Shown here in pieces: positions 1 to 5,533 of a DNA stretch of 5,847 nt. The number at the start of each line of letters is the position of its first letter. The first letter of the stretch is position 1. The notes beneath the pieces were generated by a model that was not told the origin of the DNA, did not search any database, and saw nothing but the letters and a program-made list of their open reading frames with translations. Position numbers and translations under genes: made by a program. The DNA is from an uncultured Hyphomicrobiales bacterium (GTDB lineage: Bacteria > Pseudomonadota > Alphaproteobacteria > Rhizobiales > Xanthobacteraceae), in NCBI GenBank assembly GCA_903891395.1, contig CAITEM010000455.1, positions 1-5,847 of the forward strand, given 5' to 3'.

Positions 1-2
1 AC

Positions 3-1274
3 CACGCCTATCCGTTCGAACTGTCCGGCGGCATGTGCCAGCGCGTCGTCATCGCGCTAGCACTGGCCTGCCGTCCGCAATTGCTGATCGCCGACGAGCC
101 GACCACCGGCCTCGACGTCACGACGCAGAAGGCGGTGATGGACCTGACGGTCGAACTGACGCGCGAGCGCGGCATGTCGACCATTCTGATCACCCATGAT
201 CTCGGTCTTGCCGCGGCCTATTGCGACCGTGTGGTGGTGATGGAGAAAGGCCGTATCGTCGAGACCGCGCAGTCGTCGGCTATCTTCAAGAACCCGGAAC
301 ACGCTTACACCCGCAAGCTGATGCGGGCGACGCCGCGGCCCGGCGTAACCTTGCGCGACCTGCTGCCGGAAGAAGAATCGAAGCGGCCGAAGGCCATCGC
401 GACAATGGCCAACGCCAAAGCACCGGCGAAGAGCGTCAAGGGCGTCGAGACGCCGCTGCTGGTCGTCGAAAAGCTGATCAAGGAGTATCCGCGCCAGGGC
501 GGCGCGGCGTCGCTCGGCAAGATTTTCGGACCGAGACCGTCGGTGCAGCCGGACAACTTCCGCGCCGTCGACGGCATCAGCTTCACCATCGCGCGCGGCG
601 AAAGCGTCGGGCTGGTCGGCGAATCCGGTTGCGGCAAATCCACCACCTCGATGATGGTGATGCGGCTGATCGACAAGAGCGACGGCCTGATCATGTTCGA
701 CGGCGAGGACATCGGCGCCATTCCGGCGCGCAGCTTCGCCACGCTGCCGCAACGCAAACGTATCCAGATGGTGTTCCAGGACCCCACCGACAGCCTCAAT
801 CCGCGCTTCACCGCGGCGCGCTCCATCGCCGATCCATTGCTGCAACTCGGCGGCATCTCGCGCGACGAAGTGCGGGCGACGTGCGAAGCGCTCGCAACCC
901 AGGTCGGCCTGCCGCTCAACCTGCTCGACCGGTTCCCGCACCAGATGTCCGGCGGGCAGAAGGCGCGCGTCGGCATTGCACGCGCCATTGCGCTGCATCC
1001 GGACCTGATTATCCTCGACGAACCAACCGCGGCGCTCGACGTCTCGGTTCAGGCGGTTGTGCTTAACCTATTGCAAGACCTTAAAGATTCGCTCGGCATG
1101 AGCTATCTTTTCGTATCGCATGACCTCAACGTGGTGAGCATGTTATGCGACCGGGTGATCGTGATGCAGACCGGCAAGATCGTCGAACAAGGTCCGACCG
1201 AACAGGTTATGGTCGCGCCGCAGGCGAGCTATACCCGCGATCTGCTGGCGGCGATTCCGCACCCGCCGATTTGA
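3..1274 (+). CDS. Peptide-type ABC importer, fused tandem ATP-binding protein (5' partial)
   Basis: This is the cytoplasmic ATPase of an oligopeptide/dipeptide/nickel-type ABC importer, made of two fused nucleotide-binding domains (DppD-like then DppF-like, as in GsiA). The frame is open to the left edge, so the start and the first Walker A lie outside; 423 residues are visible. The first domain shows signature LSGGM (residues 7-11 of the visible part), Walker B LLIADEP (27-33) and H-loop ITHD (63-66). It ends in the AYTRKLM segment typical of this family's C-terminal extension. A linker rich in Ala and Lys (about 127-149) leads to the second domain. That domain has Walker A GESGCGKST (206-214), Q-loop VFQD (257-260), signature MSGGQ (315-319), Walker B LIILDEP (335-341), H-loop VSHD (371-374) and a second family-type tail (YTRDLL). 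All key residues seen are intact. The permeases and binding protein are presumably upstream. The substrate cannot be told from the ATPase. The next gene starts 25 bases downstream, so co-transcription is likely. Confidence 0.95.
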   Translation, partial: HAYPFELSGGMCQRVVIALALACRPQLLIADEPTTGLDVTTQKAVMDLTVELTRERGMSTILITHDLGLAAAYCDRVVVMEKGRIVETAQSSAIFKNPEHAYTRKLMRATPRPGVTLRDLLPEEESKRPKAIATMANAKAPAKSVKGVETPLLVVEKLIKEYPRQGGAASLGKIFGPRPSVQPDNFRAVDGISFTIARGESVGLVGESGCGKSTTSMMVMRLIDKSDGLIMFDGEDIGAIPARSFATLPQRKRIQMVFQDPTDSLNPRFTAARSIADPLLQLGGISRDEVRATCEALATQVGLPLNLLDRFPHQMSGGQKARVGIARAIALHPDLIILDEPTAALDVSVQAVVLNLLQDLKDSLGMSYLFVSHDLNVVSMLCDRVIVMQTGKIVEQGPTEQVMVAPQASYTRDLLAAIPHPPI

Positions 1275-1287
1275 GTAAAGCGCGCGC

Positions 1288-1292
1288 GAAGG
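1288..1292 (+). promoter_or_regulatory. Ribosome binding site of the GntR-family gene
   Basis: GAAGG lies 7 bases before the ATG at 1300. It sits within the 25-base gap after the ABC gene stop and supports this ATG as the start. Confidence 0.6.
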
Positions 1293-1299
1293 TTTTCAC

Positions 1300-1986
1300 A
1301 TGAGCTTGTTGGCTCCCGGCCCGAACACGCAAGGGATCGTCTTGCCGCGCAAGACGCTGGCCGAGGAACTGCGCCTGCAACTCGCCGACGAGATCGTCAG
1401 CGGCGCGCTGGCGCCTGGCGCCGCGCTCGACGAAACCCGCATCGCGAAACGCTTCGAGGTGTCGCGCACGCCGGTGCGCGAGGCGATCCGTCTGCTGGTG
1501 GCGAGCGGTCTCGTTGAAGTGCGCGCGCATCGTGCCGCCGTGGTGGCGCAGCCGAGCGCCGATCAGCTTGCCGGCATGTTCGAGGTGATGGCGGAACTCG
1601 AGGCGCTGTGCGCCGGTTTCGCCGCCGAACGCATGAACAGCATCGAGCGGCGCGTGCTGGAAGATTACCACGAGGAACTGCGGGTGATGATCCAGAGCGG
1701 CGATCCGCAGCGCTATCACGAGGTCAACGAAGCGTTTCACAACAGCATCTATACCGGCGCGCACAACACCTATCTCGCCGAGATCACGCTGGCGACGCGC
1801 TCGCGCGTGCAGCCGTTCCGCCGCGCGCAATTCCGCAACCTCGGCCGTCTGGCGAAATCGCACGTCGAGCATGACCGTGTGGTGCAGGCTATTTTGCGCG
1901 GCGAGCAGGGTATAGCGTCGTCGGCGATGTTCGCGCACATCATCACCGTGCGCGAGGAATACGAGCATTATACGGAGACGATTTAG
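1300..1986 (+). CDS. GntR-family transcriptional regulator, FadR subfamily (FCD domain)
   Basis: This 228-residue DNA-binding regulator has the normal length for FadR-type GntR proteins. A winged helix-turn-helix spans about residues 15-83. It shows the family core DETRIAKRFEVSRTPVREAI (44-63) and the following wing GLVEVRAHRAAVV (70-82). The all-helical FCD ligand-binding domain covers about 90-220. It keeps the usual metal/ligand positions: Glu101 region, NEAFH with His147, HDRVV with His191, and FAHI with His213. Such proteins usually bind a carboxylate-type effector through a metal ion and repress nearby genes. The start is the ATG with GAAGG 7 bases upstream. It follows the ABC importer ATPase by 25 bases and probably belongs to that operon. 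It faces the allophanate hydrolase gene tail to tail. Control of the importer and possibly of the hydrolase is an inference from position; the effector is unknown. Confidence 0.93.
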   Translation: MSLLAPGPNTQGIVLPRKTLAEELRLQLADEIVSGALAPGAALDETRIAKRFEVSRTPVREAIRLLVASGLVEVRAHRAAVVAQPSADQLAGMFEVMAELEALCAGFAAERMNSIERRVLEDYHEELRVMIQSGDPQRYHEVNEAFHNSIYTGAHNTYLAEITLATRSRVQPFRRAQFRNLGRLAKSHVEHDRVVQAILRGEQGIASSAMFAHIITVREEYEHYTETI

Positions 1987-1988
1987 AC

Positions 1989-2034
1989 CGTCACCCTGAG
2001 GTGCTCGGCGCGAAGCGACGAGCCTCGAAGGGCG
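1989..2034 (+). repeat. Palindromic REP-like repeat unit, left copy
   Basis: This unit starts CGTCACCCTGAGGTGCTCG and ends CGAGCCTCGAAGGGCGA. Its halves pair imperfectly with each other (CCCT with AGGG, GAGG with CCTC, GCTCG with CGAGC), so it can form its own hairpin. It resembles the short intergenic palindromes that I recall as common in Bradyrhizobium-like genomes; that resemblance is from memory. It begins 2 bases after the GntR gene stop codon. Confidence 0.7.
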
Positions 2035-2048
2035 ACAGCCTGACCCTC

Positions 2049-2089
2049 TCATCCTCGAGGCTCGCTAACGCTCGCACCTCAGGATGACG
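2049..2089 (-). repeat. Palindromic REP-like repeat unit, right copy in inverted orientation
   Basis: Read on the minus strand this is CGTCATCCTGAGGTGCGAGC followed by GTTAGCGAGCCTCGAGGATGA. Its first 16 bases match the left copy at 15 positions, and the stretch CGAGCCTCGA is shared exactly (one base of that stretch falls in the shorter central part). The centre is a few bases shorter than in the left copy. The unit is itself an imperfect palindrome. It ends 11 bases before the stop codon of the allophanate hydrolase gene. Confidence 0.7.
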
Positions 2090-2100
2090 GGTATTGACAG

Positions 2101-3885
2101 TTATTTCTGCGCCAAAAACTTACGCCAGCCACCGAAGCTTGAAATATCGCGCGCGCCGTCGATCGCGGCGGCTTCGAGCAGAAAACCCTTCACGCCGCGG
2201 CCGTCGGCGAGGGTGAGCGTACCAATCGACAGCGGCGACGGAATGCCATCGACGAACCGGCCGAAAGCTTCCAGCGGCAGCGCCCAGACTTCGACCTCGA
2301 TCGCCGCGCCCTTACCGCCGCCAACGCGCAGCAGGCCGGGCTTCGGCGGCACCGTGCCGTTGAGCGCGTAGAGTCTGTAGTCCGGTGCGGTTTTGGTCGC
2401 TTCGAGCAGGCGAGCGCCGAGCGCATGCAGTTCGCCATTGAGCGGCAAGCCCGACAGATGGGCGCCGACCACTGCGACGGCTACTTCACCGCTGGCGGGC
2501 CTAGTGACGTCCGGCTGCAACAGCGGCTGCGGCAAGTCGAGCGAACCCATCGGCAGCTTGGTATCGGCGTGGAAGACGCGGCCGATCTCGGCCAGCCGCG
2601 CGTCGTCGCCGCCGGGCGCCAGCAGCGTAATGCCGAAGGGTAGGCCGTCACCAGTGAACGAGGCCGGCAGCGCCAGACCGCAGAGATCGAGCAGGTTGAC
2701 GAAGTTGGTGTAAGTGCCGAGCCGGCTGTTGAGCTGGATCGGGTCGGCCAGCACCTGCTTGACGGTGTAGGTGGTCGGCGCGGTCGGCAGCGCCAGGGCA
2801 TCGACCTGATGCGTGAAGATGTAGCCGGCGACGCGGCGCAGCCGCTCCAGTTTGTAGAACGCGGTGAAGGCATCGATGGCGGTCGGACGCAGGCCGCTGA
2901 GGATGATCTCCTTGGTCACCGGATGGATTTCGTCTGGCGCCGACGCCAGCAGCGAGCGCGCGGTGATGGTGCGCTCGGCGACCCAGGGGCCGTCATAGAG
3001 CAGCCGCGCGGTCTCGTAGAACGGCTCGATATCGACCTCGACGATCTCGCAGCCGAGCTTCGCCAGCCGTTCCAGCGCGGCATTGTAGCCAGCCTCGTAT
3101 TGCCGATCGCCGAAGAACAGACGCTGGCCGGACAACGGCACGCCGAGTTTGACATGCGCGGGCATCGAGCCGGGCGTGCCGAGCGGGCGTACACGCGAAT
3201 AGCTGTCGGCGGCGTCCGGCCCCGCCATGACACCGAGCGCGGCCCAGGCGTCGTCAACCGTCAACGCAAAAACGGAAACGCAATCGAGCGTGCGGCACGC
3301 CGGTACCACGCCGTTGGTCGAGATCAGGCCGAGGCTGGGCTTCAGGCCCACGATATTGTTGATGCCGGCCGGCACGCGGCCAGAGCCGGCCGTGTCGGTG
3401 CCGAGCGCCAGCGGCACCAGCCCGGCGCCGACGGCGACGCCGGAGCCAGAACTCGAGCCGCCCGGAATGAGATCGGGATTGAAGGGATTGCGCGGCACGC
3501 CGTAGGGCGAGCGCACGCCGACCAGGCCGGTGGCGAACTGATCGAGATTGGTCTTGCCGACGACGATGGCGCCGGCGGCACGCAATTTGGCCACCGCGGT
3601 CGCATCGACCGTCGCGTTGTATTTGAAAGCCGGACAGGCGGCCGTGGTCGGCAGGCCGGCGACGTCGATATTGTCTTTGACGGCGACGGGTATGCCGTAA
3701 AGCGGCAGGCTCGCGTCAGTGAGCGCGCGCGCCTCCGCCACCGCTTCGGCTTCGGGGCGCAGCGCGATGAAGATGGCGTCGTCGCCCCGGGCGCGGATAC
3801 GGGCGTAACTGCGCGCCACGGTCTCGGCCGGCGTCATGGTGCCGGCCCGGTGGGCGGCCACGAGCGCGGCAACGGTTTCAGCCAA
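2101..3885 (-). CDS. atzF: Allophanate hydrolase (AtzF type)
   Basis: This cytoplasmic enzyme hydrolyses allophanate (urea-1-carboxylate) to ammonia and carbon dioxide, the last step of urea, biuret or s-triazine nitrogen use. It has 594 residues from the chosen TTG, close to the usual AtzF length of about 600. An amidase-signature domain fills about 1-440. Its triad is Lys70 (in AVKDNIDVAGLPTTA), cis-Ser144 (in GGSSSGSG) and nucleophile Ser168 (in TDTAGSGR), with the family's spacing of 74 and 24. Other family stretches are GKTNLDQFATGL and YTNFVNLLDL. A C-terminal allophanate-hydrolase domain (about 468-594) starts at VAVVGAHLSGLPLN; His476 there probably matches the catalytic His of that domain. 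It ends in ISSFGGWRKFLA. No ATG or GTG precedes the conserved N-terminus. TTG at 3885 gives MAETVAALVAAHRAG with a GGGGG 5 bases upstream; TTG at 3909 would add 8 residues, and ATG at 3837 would cut into the family's first helix. It converges on the GntR gene. Confidence 0.95.
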   Translation of the reverse strand: MAETVAALVAAHRAGTMTPAETVARSYARIRARGDDAIFIALRPEAEAVAEARALTDASLPLYGIPVAVKDNIDVAGLPTTAACPAFKYNATVDATAVAKLRAAGAIVVGKTNLDQFATGLVGVRSPYGVPRNPFNPDLIPGGSSSGSGVAVGAGLVPLALGTDTAGSGRVPAGINNIVGLKPSLGLISTNGVVPACRTLDCVSVFALTVDDAWAALGVMAGPDAADSYSRVRPLGTPGSMPAHVKLGVPLSGQRLFFGDRQYEAGYNAALERLAKLGCEIVEVDIEPFYETARLLYDGPWVAERTITARSLLASAPDEIHPVTKEIILSGLRPTAIDAFTAFYKLERLRRVAGYIFTHQVDALALPTAPTTYTVKQVLADPIQLNSRLGTYTNFVNLLDLCGLALPASFTGDGLPFGITLLAPGGDDARLAEIGRVFHADTKLPMGSLDLPQPLLQPDVTRPASGEVAVAVVGAHLSGLPLNGELHALGARLLEATKTAPDYRLYALNGTVPPKPGLLRVGGGKGAAIEVEVWALPLEAFGRFVDGIPSPLSIGTLTLADGRGVKGFLLEAAAIDGARDISSFGGWRKFLAQK

Positions 3886-4017
3886 GGCAGCCCCCAAAAA
3901 GACCAACAAAAACAGTGCCGCCCCGGCTCAGGCGTGCCCTTTCTTGTGCGAAAATTTGAGGCTTTACGCAACAAAAAGCTGGCTTTGCGGCACCTGCGCC
4001 TTTCGCGGGAAAAATCG

Positions 4018-4072
4018 GTGCGAACCCACATCCACCGCCCCGGCTTGTTCGTACAGAGTGTTTGGTTCGCAC
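4018..4072. repeat. Perfect 9-base inverted repeat upstream of the DUF2177 gene
   Basis: GTGCGAACC at 4018-4026 and its exact reverse complement GGTTCGCAC at 4064-4072 are separated by 37 bases. A related copy, TGTTCGTAC (4046-4054), lies between them, matching GGTTCGCAC at 7 of 9 positions. GTGCGAA also occurs at 3946-3952. The right arm ends 2 bases before the GGAG of the DUF2177 gene. It could be an operator with two half sites or a leader hairpin; neither is shown. Confidence 0.45.
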
Positions 4073-4073
4073 T

Positions 4074-4077
4074 GGAG
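4074..4077 (+). promoter_or_regulatory. Ribosome binding site of the DUF2177 gene
   Basis: GGAG lies 6 bases before the ATG at 4084. It selects this ATG over the much longer open frame that continues upstream antisense to the allophanate hydrolase gene. Confidence 0.6.
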
Positions 4078-4083
4078 CAAGCA

Positions 4084-4500
4084 ATGCTTTACGCCATTAC
4101 CTACGTATCGATTATCGTGCCGTTCTGCCTGCTCGACGGCGTCTGGCTGACCGTCATGGGCAGCCTTTTATACCGGCCGACCTTGGGAAATATCCTGCTG
4201 CCGACCCTCAATGCACCGCCGGCCGCGGTTTTCTACCTGGTGTATCCTATCGGAATTCTGGTGTTTGCCCTATTACCGGCGCTGAAGGCCGGGTCGGTGA
4301 CGCCGGCGCTGATCTATGCCGCGCTGTTCGGCGCGCTGGCCTATGCCACTTACGACCTCACCAATTACGCCACGCTGCGCAACTGGACACTGCTGATCAC
4401 GGCACTCGACATTGCCTGGGGCGCGTTCGCGTCGGCGGTGGCGGCCGCGGTGGCCTATTACGCGACTCGCGGCATCGGCGCATGGCTCGGCATTTCCTGA
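4084..4500 (+). CDS. DUF2177 family four-helix membrane protein
   Basis: This 138-residue inner-membrane protein has no known biochemical role. Hydrophobic segments lie at about residues 3-23, 47-67, 74-94 and 102-127, predicting four transmembrane helices. Family-type conserved stretches are visible: LLDGVWL (16-22, with an Asp inside the first helix), FGALAYATYDLTNYATL (82-98) and LDIAWG (108-113). The length is normal for DUF2177. The start is the ATG with GGAG 6 bases upstream. The gene converges on the methyltransferase gene with 7 bases between stop codons and no room for a terminator, so the transcripts probably overlap at their 3' ends. From memory, DUF2177 genes are often found near cyclopropane-synthase-like and DUF1295 genes. 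That would fit a shared role in membrane lipid modification, which is an inference. Confidence 0.88.
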   Translation: MLYAITYVSIIVPFCLLDGVWLTVMGSLLYRPTLGNILLPTLNAPPAAVFYLVYPIGILVFALLPALKAGSVTPALIYAALFGALAYATYDLTNYATLRNWTLLITALDIAWGAFASAVAAAVAYYATRGIGAWLGIS

Positions 4501-4507
4501 CGGCGAC

Positions 4508-5533
4508 CTAGCGCGGCTTGAGCCGGTAGTGGCCGACGCCCCACTCCGCGCCGTCGGCGTGACCGAACAGACCGGCGGTGGCGAGAAAGAACAGCCGCCA
4601 GCGGCGGCGCCATAAGGTCGCATCGTCGCCATAAGTCTGCTTCAGCACCACGTCGACCGCTTCCGTTTTGCTGTCGAAATTCTTGAGCCAGTCTTCCGCC
4701 GTGCGCGCGTAATGTGTACCGCTCCAGCGCCAGTTCGCCTCGACCGTAAACAGATCCGGAAACTCCTGTGCCAGATTCTGGCTCGGCATGATGCCGCCGG
4801 TGAAGAAATGCTGGGCGATCCAGTCTTCCTTGTCGGCGCGATCGAACCGATAGGGCGCGCTGCGGTGGGTGAAGACGTGGAAGAACAATAGACCGTCCGG
4901 TTTCAGCCAGCCCCGTACGCGCTCCAGCAACAGCCGCCAGTTGGCCATATGTTCGAACATCTCGACCGACACGACGCGGTCGAATGTCCTGCCGGGCGCA
5001 AAGTGGTTCATGTCGGCGGTGACGACCGTCAGATTGGTAAGTCCGCGCGCCTGCGCCTGTTGCATGATGAAGGCGCGTTGCGATTGCGAATTCGATACGG
5101 CCGTGATGCGCGCCTTCGGATAGCGGCCCGCCATCCACAGCGACAACGAACCCCAGCCGCAGCCGAGTTCGAGAATGTCCTGGCCGTCCGCCAACAAGGC
5201 GTTTTCCGCGGTGCGCGAGAGCGCGGACTCTTCCGCCTCGGCCAAGGTCGAGGCCGCGTCGTCGTAATAGCAGCACGAATATTTGCGCCGCGGGCCGAGC
5301 ACGAGATCGAAAAACGCCGCCGGCACTTCGTAGTGCTGCGCGTTGGCTTCATCGACGGCTTCGGCAATCGGATAGTTCGACATGCCGGCGGCGAAGCTGC
5401 GGTTCACCTCGGTCGGCGTATTGGCGAGTCTGTCGCGCGTTCGGCCGACCAGGAACGACACCGCCGCCCGCGACACGACGTCGGGCCAGGGCAGGCGCTC
5501 GAAAACCGGAATGGCGAGTTCGATGGCACTCAT
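4508..5533 (-). CDS. Cyclopropane-fatty-acid-synthase-like SAM methyltransferase
   Basis: This 341-residue SAM-dependent methyltransferase belongs to the Cfa/mycolic-acid-synthase family, whose members methylate or cyclopropanate double bonds of membrane phospholipid acyl chains. In order it has HYEVPAAFFDLVLG (67-80), RKYSCCYY (83-90), SAM motif I ILELGCGWGSLSL (120-132), VSVEMFEHM (188-196), LLFFHVFTH (215-223), FFTGGIMPS (243-251) and THYARTAEDWLKNF (273-286). Cys87, Glu194, His219 and Tyr275 match the bicarbonate-binding residues that I recall in E. coli Cfa (Cys139, Glu239, His266, Tyr317). The N-terminal domain is about 50 residues shorter than in E. coli Cfa. The ATG at 5533 overlaps the upstream DUF1295 stop (ATGA), and GAGGTG lies 4 bases before it, inside the DUF1295 gene, so the two are translationally coupled. 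The YSCCYY form and MPS motif also recall coclaurine N-methyltransferase-like proteins, so the exact substrate and product (cyclopropane, methyl or methylene branch, or other) are open. Confidence 0.92.
   Translation of the reverse strand: MSAIELAIPVFERLPWPDVVSRAAVSFLVGRTRDRLANTPTEVNRSFAAGMSNYPIAEAVDEANAQHYEVPAAFFDLVLGPRRKYSCCYYDDAASTLAEAEESALSRTAENALLADGQDILELGCGWGSLSLWMAGRYPKARITAVSNSQSQRAFIMQQAQARGLTNLTVVTADMNHFAPGRTFDRVVSVEMFEHMANWRLLLERVRGWLKPDGLLFFHVFTHRSAPYRFDRADKEDWIAQHFFTGGIMPSQNLAQEFPDLFTVEANWRWSGTHYARTAEDWLKNFDSKTEAVDVVLKQTYGDDATLWRRRWRLFFLATAGLFGHADGAEWGVGHYRLKPR

Larger units (their letters stand above)
1989..2089. terminator. Possible bidirectional terminator formed by the inverted repeat pair
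   Basis: The two repeat units face each other. Outer arms 1989-2004 and 2074-2089 pair at 15 of 16 positions, and inner arms around 2019-2028 and 2055-2064 also pair. The RNA could fold as one long interrupted hairpin or as two hairpins in either direction. It fills the gap between convergent stop codons (1986 and 2101), which suits transcript ending or 3'-end protection for both genes. There is no T-run, so it is not a classic intrinsic terminator; this role is inferred. Confidence 0.4.
3886..4083. other. Divergent intergenic region, likely holding promoters
   Basis: This stretch separates the leftward allophanate hydrolase gene from the rightward DUF2177 gene. It has several A-runs and T-runs and is visibly more AT-rich than its flanks, as expected for a regulatory region in a GC-rich genome. 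I found no convincing -35/-10 pair on either strand. It contains a 9-base inverted repeat with related copies and a near-match to a sigma-54 element on the minus strand, listed separately. No small gene is supported. Confidence 0.55.

Noticed and set aside
57..998. A 313-residue minus-strand open frame opposite the ABC ATPase gene
   Set aside because: Low-complexity Arg/His/Ala composition and full overlap with a well-supported ATPase mark it as a shadow of codon bias.
1207..2052. A 281-residue minus-strand open frame opposite the GntR gene
   Set aside because: It covers a clear GntR/FCD gene and part of the repeat pair, has no recognisable domain and no ribosome site; a shadow frame.
3975..3986. 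Short inverted repeat AAAGC-TG-GCTTT in the divergent intergenic region
   Set aside because: Five-base arms with a two-base loop are too short to mean much by themselves and no T-run follows.
2809..4500. A 563-residue plus-strand open frame antisense to atzF that runs in frame into the DUF2177 protein
   Set aside because: Its first part is rich in Arg, Gly and His, typical of antisense frames in GC-rich genes, and shows no domain. The DUF2177 part has its own ribosome site and ATG at 4084, so only that part is real.
4458..5276. A 272-residue minus-strand frame inside the methyltransferase gene
   Set aside because: Same strand but another frame from a clearly conserved methyltransferase; Arg/Gly-rich with no motif.
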